From Pseudomonas fluorescens (lineage in GTDB: Bacteria; Pseudomonadota; Gammaproteobacteria; Pseudomonadales; Pseudomonadaceae), in NCBI RefSeq assembly GCF_001307275.1, contig NZ_CP012831.1:930001-994000 (forward strand): a stretch of 64,000 nt of DNA, given 5' to 3'. The position numbers were made by a program, and so were the translations under genes. This document shows, piece after piece, positions 1 through 8,128 of this stretch. Each line of letters starts with the position of its first letter. The first letter of the stretch is position 1. The notes below the pieces were generated by a model. The model ran no database searches and was not told the DNA's origin. It worked only from the letters and a program-made list of their open reading frames with translations.

Positions 1-8
1 GTCAACCT

Positions 9-140
9 GTGGGAGCTTGCTCCCGCTGGGGCGCGAAGCGGCCCCTTCGAACATGCCACCTCGGTGTGTCAGCTTGGATTGAGTGCACCTGGTTTGGCGC
101 TGCTTCGCAGCCCAGCGGGAGCAAGCTCCCTCGCCACAGG
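9..140. repeat. REP-type inverted doublet
   Basis: Two copies of the GGGAGCTTGCTCCCGCTGG motif face each other, with inner GCGAAGC/GCTTCGC arms, so the block can fold into a long imperfect hairpin. It lies downstream of the leftward gene ending at 153 and could act as a transcript end or mRNA-stabilising element. It belongs to the commonest intergenic repeat family of this window. Confidence 0.85.
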
Positions 141-152
141 AATTGTGTGCAG

Positions 153-989
153 TTAGCTCAATTCAATGCGATCGGCATGAATGACAATCTGCCCATTCTT
201 GTACAGCGCACCAATGGCCTTCTTGAAGTTGCCCTTGCTCACGCCAAACAGGCTGCTGATCAGCGCCGGGTCGCTCTTGTCGCTGACCGCCAGGGTGCCG
301 TTGTTCTCTCGCAACTTGGCGAGGATCTTGGCGTTCAGGCTGGTGGCGGCTTCCTGGCCCACCGGCTGCAGGCTCAGGCTGATCTTGCCGTCCGGGCGGA
401 TTTCCTTGATGAAGCCTTTTTCCTGCATGCCGGCGCGCATGAACTTGAAGATTTCATTCTTGTGGATCAGGCCCCAGTGCTTGTTATTGATGATCGCCTT
501 GAACCCCATGTCGGTGGCTTCGGCGACCAGCAAATCCACTTCCTGGCCCGGCGTGTAGTTGGCCGGGGTCTTGTCCAGATAACGATCCAGGCGCGCCGTG
601 GCGGTGATGCGACGGGTGTGCTTGTCGAGGTAGACGTGCACCACGCAGTATTCGCCGGCGGTCATCTGGCGCTTTTCTTCGGAATACGGCAGCAACAGGT
701 CCTTGGGCAGGCCCCAGTCCAGGAACACGCCGATGCTGTTGACCTCAACCACTTTCAGGCTGGCGAACTCACCGACCTGAACCTTGGGTTTTTCCGTGGT
801 GGCGATCAATTTATCGTCGCTGTCCAGATAAATGAAAACATTGAGCCAGTCTTCATCTTCACTGGGAATATCCTTGGGAATATATCGATTGGGCAGCAGG
901 ATTTCGCCGTCCGCACCGCCGTCCAGATATAAACCGAAGTTAGTGTGTTTAACCACTTGCAAACTGTTGTAGCGCCCGACTAAAGCCAT
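153..989 (-). CDS. CvfB/YitL-family S1-like RNA-binding protein
   Basis: This 278-residue protein resembles the CvfB family: tandem S1-type OB folds followed by a C-terminal winged helix. Visible hallmarks are VGEFASLKVVEVNSIGVFLD near residue 70, a third S1-like block with GKISLSLQPVG, and a C-terminal SSLFGVSKGNFKKAIGALYK segment typical of the family's helix-turn-helix. CvfB proteins bind RNA and modulate expression post-transcriptionally in the cytoplasm. The open frame reaches 1004, but the ATG at 989 (MALVGRYNSL) matches the usual family start. It is monocistronic, with a REP doublet downstream. The family call is strong; the targets are unknown. Confidence 0.85.
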   Translation of the reverse strand: MALVGRYNSLQVVKHTNFGLYLDGGADGEILLPNRYIPKDIPSEDEDWLNVFIYLDSDDKLIATTEKPKVQVGEFASLKVVEVNSIGVFLDWGLPKDLLLPYSEEKRQMTAGEYCVVHVYLDKHTRRITATARLDRYLDKTPANYTPGQEVDLLVAEATDMGFKAIINNKHWGLIHKNEIFKFMRAGMQEKGFIKEIRPDGKISLSLQPVGQEAATSLNAKILAKLRENNGTLAVSDKSDPALISSLFGVSKGNFKKAIGALYKNGQIVIHADRIELS

Positions 990-1328
990 TTCCAATACCC
1001 TCATTGCGTGGGCGGCATTCTACCCGGTTTTGCGGCGCGATTCGTGGCCGCCGGCAAGGTTTGCCTGGAAGGCCCGGCCCAACCGTTGATTTTCCTGGGT
1101 TTTCGTCCGAGGCACAGCCATTCGTCAGGCCGGTGACGGTGCGTGCCGTCCTTTCTCGGCACAATATTCTTCACACGGTTGTTATTTAAAACAGAGGCTT
1201 AGGGCAATTATTGCCGGATAACGGCTGATTATTCCCGTCACGCCAGCGATAATTCAGAAGGATATTTGCCAAGCAATTGTCAAGTATTTCCTGTACGATG
1301 CCTGGCCCAATTAATTATCTACAGGTTA
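990..1328. other. Intergenic region between divergent genes
   Basis: This 339-base gap separates the leftward CvfB-like gene from the rightward small gene at 1329. It must hold both promoters. The part nearest 1329 (about 1180-1320) is AT-rich, as promoters here tend to be. I could not place a convincing -35/-10 pair with normal spacing. The short open frames inside have no ribosome-binding site and look like noise. Confidence 0.4.
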
Positions 1329-1517
1329 ATGGCCGTCATGCGCGTAAAAGCATCCAACAGCAAAGCAAAGCCAGCTCCAGCCGTTGAAACCAGCGAGTCG
1401 ATCAACGACCAGATCGCTGCGTTCCTCAAGTCCGGCGGCGAGATCCAGCAAATTGCCAAAGGCGTCAGCGGCCAGACATTCGGCCCGTCCAAGCAGATCA
1501 GCCTGGGCAAGAAGTAA
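1329..1517 (+). CDS. Small conserved hypothetical protein with xFLxxGGxIxxI motif
   Basis: A 62-residue basic protein with no signal peptide or membrane segment. Two in-frame ATGs (1329 and 1338) are possible; ACAGG at 1321-1325 is close to the first and better spaced for the second. An Ala/Pro/Lys-rich N-terminus leads into an amphipathic stretch containing AAFLKSGGEIQQI. A similar motif (FLSRGGKVQEI, from memory) occurs in SutA, an RNA-polymerase-associated regulator of Pseudomonas, so a role in transcription or RNA binding is possible. It is not SutA itself, since the acidic N-terminal tail is missing. The function is not recognised. Confidence 0.6.
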   Translation: MAVMRVKASNSKAKPAPAVETSESINDQIAAFLKSGGEIQQIAKGVSGQTFGPSKQISLGKK

Positions 1518-1707
1518 CCTGCGCGTCACCTGGTCCCAAAGCGCTTTGAGCTTCGAAGCGCTTGGACTGGAACCCTCCCCCGCCCTATCCATTTCCCATG
1601 AATCGACGAACGGCCTTCACTGCCGATCATTCGCCGGTATCCTTGCACCTCTCTAGCTCAAGCGTTTCAGCTTAGTTCCTGCTCCTCGCTATTTCATGGA
1701 GTGAAGC

Positions 1708-2418
1708 ATGCGTATTCCTATTGTTGCGCTGGCGATCAGCCTGCTGACGTGCTCCCTCGCCCAGGGGCAGGTGTTCCAACGCGAACTCGGCGACTTCGAC
1801 CTCAAACTGGGCACCACCCCCAGCCGCAGCATGGCCCAGGGCCTGGTCACACCGTCGAGCACCGGTTCGTTTCATGGTGGGTTGGACCTGAGCCACGACA
1901 GCGGTTGGTATGTTGGCCAGTGGTCACCCAGCGCCGGCGTGTCCGCTGATCTGGAGGTGGATTCCTACATCGGCTTTAAACAACCCTTCGACCAGACCCT
2001 GGGCTACGAAGTCGGCCTGATCCACTACAGCTACCCCACCGTCGATACCCTCGACAGCCAGGAGTTCTACGGCGGCCTGACCGTGCTCGGCAGCCGTTTC
2101 GGCGCGGCCCTGAGCAACGATCCGGACAAACAGAACAGCACGCTGTTCGCCGACCTGGGCGGCAACGTGCCGTTCGGCATTGGCATCAGCGCCAAGTACA
2201 CCACCCACCAGCTCAATACGCCGGTCTCGGTCGAGAACGGTTATGTAGGCAGTTTCAGCGACTGGTCGTTGAAAATTTCCCGTCCGTGGAAGGGCCTCGA
2301 CCTGGACCTGATCTACAGCGACTCAAGCCTCAGCGGCAGCAGTTGCTCGGCGTATTCCGGCCACAACAGCGAATGCGACAGCCTGCTGACCCTCAAGATG
2401 GCCCATCCTTTTTACTAA
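1708..2418 (+). CDS. TorF-family putative outer-membrane porin
   Basis: A 236-residue exported protein. The N-terminal signal peptide (MRIPIVALAISLLTCSLAQG) is followed by alternating-hydrophobicity segments that end in an aromatic residue (KMAHPFY), as expected for an outer-membrane beta barrel. The repeated Y-G-G-L-type strands (FYGGLTVLGSRFGAALSND, then LFADLGGNVPFGIGI) fit the TorF/Gcw_chp family (TIGR02001). Members are thought to form small porins; no substrate is established. Two cysteines near the C-terminus (SSCSAYSGHNSEC) could form a disulfide in a surface loop. The GTG at 1723 and other later starts are less likely, because the ATG at 1708 begins a complete signal peptide. Confidence 0.75.
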   Translation: MRIPIVALAISLLTCSLAQGQVFQRELGDFDLKLGTTPSRSMAQGLVTPSSTGSFHGGLDLSHDSGWYVGQWSPSAGVSADLEVDSYIGFKQPFDQTLGYEVGLIHYSYPTVDTLDSQEFYGGLTVLGSRFGAALSNDPDKQNSTLFADLGGNVPFGIGISAKYTTHQLNTPVSVENGYVGSFSDWSLKISRPWKGLDLDLIYSDSSLSGSSCSAYSGHNSECDSLLTLKMAHPFY

Positions 2419-2499
2419 GCGTTACGTATTCGATCGGCTGAACTGCTGCGTGCCTGCCATGCTCCAACAAAGCACCTACGCTTTTGCAAGGACTCGCTC

Positions 2500-3366
2500 A
2501 TGTCGCGCTGGTTGACCCGCACCGCCCTGTTCATTGCCCTGCTGCTGACGCTGACCGCCTGCAGCCGCGTAGGCCTGGCCTACCGCAACCTCGACCTGAT
2601 CATCCCCTGGACCCTCAACGATTATCTGGAGATCAAAGGCGAGCAAAAAGACTGGTTCAACGAACGCCTCAAGGAACACCTGACCTGGCACTGCACGACG
2701 CAATTGCCCGGCTACGTCGACTGGCTGGATCGCTTGAAGACCATGGTGCAAACCAATCAGGTGACCGACGAAGCCCTGCAACAACGGACCCAGGAAGCCA
2801 AGGCCGCCATCGCCGAAACCGCCCAGGCCATCACCCCCTCGGCCATCGAATTGCTGCAAGGCCTGAGTGACGAACAAGTCGACGACATGGACGCCTCTTT
2901 CGTCAAAGACCAGCGCAAACGCCAGCAGCAATACCTCAAGCCGACATTGCAGGAGCAGATCCAGGAGCGCAGCGAGCGCATGGTCAAACGCCTGAACGAC
3001 TGGCTCGGCCCGCTCAACGACGCCCAGCGCCAGCGGGTGGTCGCCTGGTCCACCGCCCTGGGCGATCAGAACCAGCAATGGATCGCCAACCGCGCCCACT
3101 GGCAAAACCAGTTCAGCGAAGCCGTGGCCCAACGCCACAGCCCCGATTTCCCGAAACGCATCGAGCAGTTGCTGGTCAACCGCGAAAGCCTCTGGACGCC
3201 CGCCTACCGCGAAGCCTTCAGCAAAACCGAAGCCCAGGCCCGCAGCCTGCTGGTGGACCTGATGGCCGAAAGCACCCCGCCCCAGCGCGAACGGCTACTG
3301 AAGAAAATCGACGGGATGAAGAAGGACTTCACTGATTTGAAGTGCCTGAAAGCAGCACGCTCTTAA
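2500..3366 (+). CDS. DUF6279-family lipoprotein
   Basis: A 288-residue predicted lipoprotein. It has a basic N-terminus (MSRWLTR), a hydrophobic core and a lipobox LTAC with the lipidated Cys at residue 21. The mature part is highly helical and charged, with many Gln/Arg/Glu residues and no enzymatic motif. This matches the DUF6279 lipoproteins common in pseudomonads. AAGGA at 2488-2492 supports the ATG at 2500. It stands alone, 81 bases after the TorF-like gene, and a REP doublet follows. The role is unknown; envelope localisation is inferred from the lipobox. Confidence 0.75.
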   Translation: MSRWLTRTALFIALLLTLTACSRVGLAYRNLDLIIPWTLNDYLEIKGEQKDWFNERLKEHLTWHCTTQLPGYVDWLDRLKTMVQTNQVTDEALQQRTQEAKAAIAETAQAITPSAIELLQGLSDEQVDDMDASFVKDQRKRQQQYLKPTLQEQIQERSERMVKRLNDWLGPLNDAQRQRVVAWSTALGDQNQQWIANRAHWQNQFSEAVAQRHSPDFPKRIEQLLVNRESLWTPAYREAFSKTEAQARSLLVDLMAESTPPQRERLLKKIDGMKKDFTDLKCLKAARS

Positions 3367-3399
3367 AACCACTGAAGATCCAATGGGGGAGCGAGCTTG

Positions 3400-3504
3400 T
3401 GTGGGAGCTGGGCTTGCCCGCGATGCAGGCTACTCGGTCTATCAGGTGAACCGAGGTGATGCTATCGCGGGCAAGCCCAGCTCCCACACAAGCCGCTCCC
3501 ACAG
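3400..3504. repeat. REP-type inverted doublet
   Basis: Inverted pair of TGTGGGAGCTGGGCTTGCCC units separated by about 55 bases. It lies between convergent genes (ends at 3366 and 3522) and may serve as a bidirectional transcript end. The GGGCTTGCCC core differs from the GCGAGCTTGCTCGC core of most REPs here. Confidence 0.85.
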
Positions 3505-3521
3505 GGCTCAGCGCAGGCCTC

Positions 3522-3914
3522 TCAGGCAATCTGCGCCTTGGACGCCAAATCATCAAAAGTAAGCTCATCCAGCGCATCTTCCTGCTCATCCAGCACCTGG
3601 CGCGGATGATCATTACCCGGAATGCTGCTGTCGATCAGGCTCAACAACCGCGAGCCACGGGGCGTCAGCACGAAGTTCTCGCCATTACCGCCCTCTTCCT
3701 CCGGCCGCGGCTCGATATAGCCACGCTCCAGCAGTAATTTTTCATACTCCCCGGCGACCGCTTTCAGATGATCGAGGTTCTCGATCTCCTCGCCTGCAGC
3801 AGTTTTCTCTGCCGCGTACTGCTCTGCATAAGGCCGAGGGGTAAAACTGTGGCCGGCGCCGTTCTGCACTTCGTGCAACAACTTTTCGATCAAGTCCCAG
3901 TTATAAGTCGTCAT
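3522..3914 (-). CDS. Hypothetical protein, possible DUF2513-like winged-helix regulator
   Basis: A 130-residue acidic cytoplasmic protein with no signal peptide. The pattern is WDLIEKLLHEVQNG at the N-terminus, then a helical segment DHLKAVAGEYEKLLLERGYIEPR, then FVLTPRGSRLLSLI. This is the usual order of a small winged helix: recognition-like helix, wing, then a final 'LTxxGxxLL' helix. It resembles DUF2513-type proteins, but I am not certain of the family. The acidic C-terminal tail (QEDALDELTFDDLAS) is unusual for a DNA binder. GAGGAT just upstream of the ATG at 3914 supports the start. Confidence 0.65.
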   Translation of the reverse strand: MTTYNWDLIEKLLHEVQNGAGHSFTPRPYAEQYAAEKTAAGEEIENLDHLKAVAGEYEKLLLERGYIEPRPEEEGGNGENFVLTPRGSRLLSLIDSSIPGNDHPRQVLDEQEDALDELTFDDLASKAQIA

Positions 3915-4101
3915 CCTGGTCCATCCTCTGAAGAGTGAGATGCCTACCTAGGTTGTGACCGAGGTGCCGCGCTGCCGTTCAGCCAGGTTTCCGGGTGGTC
4001 GCCGCCTTGAGCCGACCAACGGCCTGTCGAATTCATCGAAGGCCAAACGACCAGTTGCTGAAGCGCCCACTCAGCAGCTCTGCCATGCAGGAGAAATCAC
4101 C

Positions 4102-4833
4102 ATGAACGTAGAGAATCATCCGGTCGTCTCGCGGGAAGAATGGCTCGCCGCCCGCCGCCAACACCTGGCCCACGAAAAAGCCTTCACCCGCGAACGGGAC
4201 AAACTCAGCGCCGAACGCCGCGCCTTGCCCTGGGTAAAAATCGACAAACCCTACCGCTTCCAAGGCCCCCACGGCGAACTGAACCTGGCCGACCTGTTCG
4301 GCGGCCGCAGCCAATTGATCGTCTACCACTTCATGTTCGGCCCCGGCTGGACAGAAGGCTGTGATGGCTGCTCGTTCCTGTCCGACCACATCGACGGCGC
4401 CAACCAACACCTGGCCCACCATGACGTGGCTGTGGTCGCCGTCTCCCGCGCCCCCTTTACCGAGTTCCAGGCGTTCAAACGCCGCATGGGCTGGGCGTTC
4501 GACTGGGTCTCGTCCAACGGCTGCGACTTCAACTACGACTTCGGCGTCAGCTTCAAAGCCGAAGACACCGCCGGTGGAAAAGCCACCTACAACTACGAAA
4601 AAACCGACACCACCGAAGGCGAACTCCCTGGCCTGAGCGTCTTCTATCGCAACGAAGCCGGCGACATCTTCCACACCTACTCCACCTACGCCCGCGGCCT
4701 GGACATGCTGGTCGGCACCTACAACTACCTCGACCTGACGCCAAAGGGCCGCAACGAAGACGAAATCATGGATTGGGTGCGGCATCACGATAAATACGAC
4801 GAGGCCAAGCCCCACAGCTGCTGCCACAGCTGA
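4102..4833 (+). CDS. DUF899-family thioredoxin-like protein
   Basis: A 243-residue cytoplasmic protein. It shows the DUF899 signature: ALPWVKIDKPYRF near residue 37, then YHFMFGPGWTEGCDGCSF with a CxxC pair, and a C-terminal DLTPKGRNEDE block. The family has a thioredoxin-like fold, so the CxxC could be redox active; the substrate is unknown. The frame is open back to 3955, but AGGAGA at 4089-4094 sits seven bases before the ATG at 4102 and sets the start. The tail HSCCHS could bind a metal. A single gene, with a REP fragment downstream. Confidence 0.85.
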   Translation: MNVENHPVVSREEWLAARRQHLAHEKAFTRERDKLSAERRALPWVKIDKPYRFQGPHGELNLADLFGGRSQLIVYHFMFGPGWTEGCDGCSFLSDHIDGANQHLAHHDVAVVAVSRAPFTEFQAFKRRMGWAFDWVSSNGCDFNYDFGVSFKAEDTAGGKATYNYEKTDTTEGELPGLSVFYRNEAGDIFHTYSTYARGLDMLVGTYNYLDLTPKGRNEDEIMDWVRHHDKYDEAKPHSCCHS

Positions 4834-4865
4834 TGCGCCAACCCGCACAAGTCGAGCGCGATCCC

Positions 4866-4909
4866 CGTGGCGAGGGAGCTTGCTCCCGCTCGACTGCGCA
4901 GCAGTCGCC
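4866..4909. repeat. Partial REP unit
   Basis: One GGCGAGGGAGCTTGCTCCCG unit followed by a GACTGCGCAGCAGTC hairpin. The facing second unit seen in other copies is missing, so this is a half or decayed doublet. Confidence 0.65.
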
Positions 4910-5096
4910 TGCAGTGCCTGACCCGCGGCAGCCCAAAAAGCCGACTGATGCAGGGCTAAAGGTCCTACACAAAGCTCGGAAAGTGGCGTCTTGTGGCTCT
5001 GGAACGGGGCGGTCTATAGTCCGTTGTCGCCTAAGAAGCGACCGGGTTTGGCGACCCGATCCACAGAGAGACTCATTAATTTTCGAGGCTCTGAAT

Positions 5097-5369
5097 ATGA
5101 CCAGATACATGCCCATCACCGGCATTGATTGTACCCCCGCTACCCTGCTCATCGACACCGAAGCCCCGCTGGACGTCCTCTTCGAAACCGCCGACTACCG
5201 CATCCGCGCCGTGACCCAACTGCTGGAAAACATCGCTTTCCGCTCGGATATCAGCTCCGATACGGTGGTGCTTTCTGATTTTTGCAAACTACTGACGATA
5301 TCTCTGCGCGACGGATGTGACGTGATGGATGTGATTGGGAGACGGTTGCGGGCGCAGGTAGCGGAGTAG
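5097..5369 (+). CDS. Small hypothetical protein, DUF3077-like
   Basis: A 90-residue cytoplasmic protein. GAGG at 5085-5088, eight bases upstream, supports the ATG at 5097 rather than the longer open frame. It resembles the small DUF3077/DUF6124-type proteins that are abundant in pseudomonads: a variable N-terminus followed by one helical segment with repeated hydrophobic spacing (VTQLLENIAF, then LSDFCKLLTI). No catalytic motif is visible and the function is unknown. The family call is tentative. Confidence 0.6.
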   Translation: MTRYMPITGIDCTPATLLIDTEAPLDVLFETADYRIRAVTQLLENIAFRSDISSDTVVLSDFCKLLTISLRDGCDVMDVIGRRLRAQVAE

Positions 5370-5370
5370 A

Positions 5371-5402
5371 CGAACGGCGGGCGACTTATGGTCGCCCGTT
5401 CG
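5371..5402. terminator. Possible hairpin terminator
   Basis: CGGGCGAC at 5378-5385 pairs with GTCGCCCG at 5391-5398 around a five-base loop, directly after the stop codon at 5369. The following T-tract is short, so intrinsic termination is only possible. It also lies downstream of the leftward lipoprotein gene ending at 5414. Confidence 0.5.
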
Positions 5403-5413
5403 TACGTTGGTAC

Positions 5414-5974
5414 TTATCGATATTTTTTTATAAAAACCGGAATTACCACTGGCGAAGCCGACCTGGGGGAATTGATCAAGCCCTCGCTGTCCGCCACTGG
5501 CACCCCTTTGCTCTTTATTGCCTCAAACAGACTTTCGGTGGCTGCTCCATTGATAAACTCGCCGCCGTCAGTGGTCACGCTCAACGCCAATTGACGTCGT
5601 TCCTCGGTCAATTGGAGCTGTTTGGTCCGAAAAAAAGTGTGCAATGCAACCTTCTGAAACTTCGAAATGCCCACATGAACGATCTCTACATACTTCAGTG
5701 CTTTGGCGTCCCACTCCTGTATATAAAGGGTGTTTGCAGTCAGAGCGTAAGTGCAAAAATAATAAGCTCCAGTATTTGAACCTGGTGTTGAAATAATCAG
5801 TGAGCAGCGCCCATGCTGAAGAATTGGGTCGGTCAGCTCCGGAAAATCTTTGACGAGCTGAGCAGGAAACTGCTCACGATCATAGTAGATGGTGGCTTTG
5901 CCGTAGGGGGTTGTGTTGCAGGCCGACAAGAGCATTGCCAGACTAAAAAAGATACCAAGATAAAAATAACGCAT
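5414..5974 (-). CDS. Hypothetical lipoprotein
   Basis: A 186-residue predicted lipoprotein. It has a hydrophobic leader and lipobox LSAC (Cys at residue 19), followed by a mature domain with no motif I recognise. AGGA six bases before the ATG at 5974 supports the start. Base composition is lower in GC than the core genes, as in the toxin/immunity region that begins just to its right. It may therefore be part of the acquired segment or simply its border. The C-terminus ends in a basic FIKKYR. Lipoproteins occur as immunity or surface factors in some competition loci, but nothing here proves that. Confidence 0.6.
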   Translation of the reverse strand: MRYFYLGIFFSLAMLLSACNTTPYGKATIYYDREQFPAQLVKDFPELTDPILQHGRCSLIISTPGSNTGAYYFCTYALTANTLYIQEWDAKALKYVEIVHVGISKFQKVALHTFFRTKQLQLTEERRQLALSVTTDGGEFINGAATESLFEAIKSKGVPVADSEGLINSPRSASPVVIPVFIKKYR

Positions 5975-6298
5975 AAATCCTCATGAAATTTCATGTCGAT
6001 CACTAGACAAAGTTTTATCGCTACCGCTTGATCCATATGGGTGTCAGGCACGACTCGGTCGTAGCCATTGATGAGAAAACGGGTACGACAGGTTCAACCA
6101 GGCAGGTTGGGATAAGGGGGAACCCAGCAGTTAAAAGCTGCAGGGCAAGTTGGCTTTTAGCCTTGACTTGAGACCGGCTAATGGGTGTTCCCATTTTCCT
6201 TGTCCCCATTTTCCTTTTCATTTTCCTTTTGGGTACAAACCAAGCCTTAGATCTAAAACCTACACAGATCTGTGGTCTGCCCCTGAAGAACCGCAATC
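5975..6298. other. Intergenic region with decayed T/C-rich repeats
   Basis: A 324-base gap. At 6188-6233 it holds three imperfect copies of a CCCATTTTCCTT-like unit, similar to the GTCCCCTTTTCCT repeats at 8953-9022. At 6127-6158 there is a small inverted repeat (GCAGTTAAAAGCTGC). The only open frames crossing it are low-complexity. It marks the left edge of the orphan toxin/immunity array. Confidence 0.5.
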
Positions 6299-6859
6299 TC
6301 ATTTTTTTCGGCAATATGAAAATTCAAAGGCCTTTGCAATCAAACCCTCTACAGAGCTAGAGGATGACATTTTTGAAAGTCCATCACAGGAAATGAAATT
6401 TGATTCCAAATATTCGAAAAAACCATTCTGAAAACTCGACACCTTAACAGCAATCACGCCAAACTCTTCACGCAAACTTTCAAAAGCGACCCAGTCAAAT
6501 GCCCCATTAAACAAAACCACTGGATAACCAACCCTACCACCAAAAAAATCCTCAAAATTATCGCTAACCCAAGAGGCGTCCGCATCAACAGTATCTCCAT
6601 TGATAGCAAAACAGCTATCGACCAAAAACTCCTCTCCTGAAAATTTAATAAATACATCCCCCCCAAAACTTGAGAGACTTTCTGAAACCAACTCACTAAA
6701 CACGTCAACAAAATCTAGCAATGGCCTCTCAAAAAACCAAAACTTAAAGCCATTTCCAACAAACAAATTCGTAGGCAGGTCCTTTTTAAAATCAACCATT
6801 CCTGACAGCTCACCAATTAAGCGAGACAACTCAACAAAATCAACTTTCCGAATTGTCAA
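6299..6859 (-). CDS. Candidate immunity protein paired with orphan toxin fragment 1
   Basis: A 186-residue acidic, AT-rich gene product with no signal peptide and many Phe/Asp/Ser residues, as is common among CDI/polymorphic-toxin immunity proteins. The start is a TTG at 6859: GGAGAG lies seven bases upstream, inside the last codons of the toxin fragment, and the toxin stop codon is only two bases before it. That spacing implies translational coupling to the toxin when the cassette was whole. The immunity role is inferred from position and composition; no family was recognised. The gene is intact while its partner is truncated. Confidence 0.6.
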   Translation of the reverse strand: MTIRKVDFVELSRLIGELSGMVDFKKDLPTNLFVGNGFKFWFFERPLLDFVDVFSELVSESLSSFGGDVFIKFSGEEFLVDSCFAINGDTVDADASWVSDNFEDFFGGRVGYPVVLFNGAFDWVAFESLREEFGVIAVKVSSFQNGFFEYLESNFISCDGLSKMSSSSSVEGLIAKAFEFSYCRKK

Positions 6860-6861
6860 TT

Positions 6862-7524
6862 TTACTCTCCAATAAATCTAATTTTCGTTACCGGATTCTT
6901 AATCCCTTCAATGTTCAGCGAAGCCGTAGGTTGTCCTGTGGACGTCGACCTTGGATAAAAGCGGTATATTTTATCTCCATTTGTCATTACTGTAATTGTA
7001 CCATCTTGATACAAATTCTTCTTATATCCATTTGACTCAAGCATTTTTATAGCATCGCTGGAAGTCATATTCACCTCGATCTGGCCCGCACTATTTCGAG
7101 TCTTTTTCGGCACAAATTCGATGCTGGTTACTTTTGCCCCTGTTTTCCCAAACAACAAGCCCCCCATGGCAGAGAGCAGATAGCTCCCCCAGCTAGCAGC
7201 TTCGGGAGACGCCCCATTGCTTTCTAGGGATAGCTGCGTTAGCGCTTGAGTCAACGTACCGGTGGCACTGGTATTTTGCATCTGATAACGATGCAGGTCC
7301 TCCCGAAACATAGCTGGGAGGGTGTCATCCAAAGCCATTTGCGCAAGACGCTCCTGCAAGCTATTCCGGTCATGCACTAGATCACCATACAACTGAACAC
7401 AAAGATACGCATTGCCATCACACAAGGCTGCAAGCGCATCATCGTCCGCAACGCTTTGATTCCTAAACTGCTGCTTAACCTCCTCACAGTTTCCTTTAGC
7501 CTCAGACCAGAAAAGGGGACAGAT
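6862..7524 (-). pseudogene. Orphan toxin C-terminal fragment 1 (displaced CdiA-CT-like module)
   Basis: An open frame of about 220 codons, truncated at its 5' end, with no credible start. A TTG at 7425 lacks a ribosome-binding site, and the frame runs on upstream to a stop inside a repeat at 7525. The first part (EEVKQQFRNQ to HRYQMQN) looks like the helical pretoxin linker of TpsA/CdiA proteins. The last about 90 residues (IEFVPKKTRN to VTKIRFIGE), with NGYKKN and DKIYRFYP, look like a small globular toxin domain. The toxin family was not recognised. Composition is far poorer in GC than the core. It is best read as the C-terminus of a replaced exoprotein. Confidence 0.6.
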
Positions 7525-7560
7525 TTATTTTCCAGACCTAAATAAATCTGCCCCCCTTTT
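7511..7560. repeat. Inverted pair of AAATAAATCTGTCCCC repeats
   Basis: AAAAGGGGACAGATTTATTT at 7511-7530 faces AAATAAATCTG-C-run-TTTT at 7540-7560 around a nine-base loop. This forms a near-perfect hairpin with one mismatch and one extra C. The left arm coincides with the broken 5' end of toxin fragment 1. The same unit bounds the transposase gene at 8197. Confidence 0.8.
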
Positions 7561-7594
7561 TATGTCCCTATTTTGGACCCTTCTGCGCCACTTT

Positions 7595-8128
7595 TTACTC
7601 GGAGGTTATCTGCCAAAATGTCAGACAAACCCCATATTCATCGAGAAGATCATCAGCAATTTCAAACTGAAACACCTTCTCCGGAAAGCAATCCGATAAC
7701 GCCTTCCTCCAATACCTGGTGATCTGCTCGGCAAATATATGACAAAGGCGATAATCCTCCTCCGACAGACCGACCTTAAATACTGGCCTACCCGGCGCAT
7801 CTTCCCACTTTGAAAAGAACTGATTTATTGAAAAAATATTTTTGTGTCGTTCAACGTCTCTACGTGATGAACTTTGTTTCAACACACCAGCTTCAGTCTC
7901 GACCAACCCCTTCAAAGGAATTTTTTGCGGGTCGTATTGCTGAGCGTTAGGCAGCCAGAAAACGTGACCTTCTAACTCAATAAAATCAGGAGAAAGCAAA
8001 CCTAAAACAGAAATTGCTTGCTCCAATGAAACCAAGTTCCCTACGTACGAAAAAAATTCCCCGGAACCAATATCCGAAGCAAACAGATTCAACGAATCTT
8101 TGGAAATATTACCCTGACAACTCTTCAT
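7595..8128 (-). CDS. Candidate immunity protein following a toxin tail
   Basis: A 177-residue cytoplasmic protein, AT-rich, with no recognised domain. The ATG at 8128 overlaps the stop of a short upstream frame as TGATG, and AGGG eight bases upstream serves as its ribosome-binding site. The overlapped frame (8128-8184) looks like the last 17 residues of a toxin, so this gene has the organisation of an immunity gene whose toxin was lost. Aromatic-rich segments (QFFSKWEDAP, ITRYWRKAL) and the small acidic C-terminus are compatible with that. Function is inferred from context only. Confidence 0.55.
   Translation of the reverse strand: MKSCQGNISKDSLNLFASDIGSGEFFSYVGNLVSLEQAISVLGLLSPDFIELEGHVFWLPNAQQYDPQKIPLKGLVETEAGVLKQSSSRRDVERHKNIFSINQFFSKWEDAPGRPVFKVGLSEEDYRLCHIFAEQITRYWRKALSDCFPEKVFQFEIADDLLDEYGVCLTFWQITSE

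Noticed and set aside
1538..1564. Hairpin from repeated AAGCGCTT
   Set aside because: The arms pair, but no T-run follows and the loop is itself palindromic, so a terminator call is not secure.
6021..6314. 97-codon open frame on the minus strand
   Set aside because: It reads through the T/C-rich repeats as low-complexity Lys/Met-rich peptide, has no ribosome-binding site and no recognisable domain.
6862..7425. Functional stand-alone toxin starting at TTG 7425
   Set aside because: No ribosome-binding site and the frame runs on upstream; treated as a truncated fragment.
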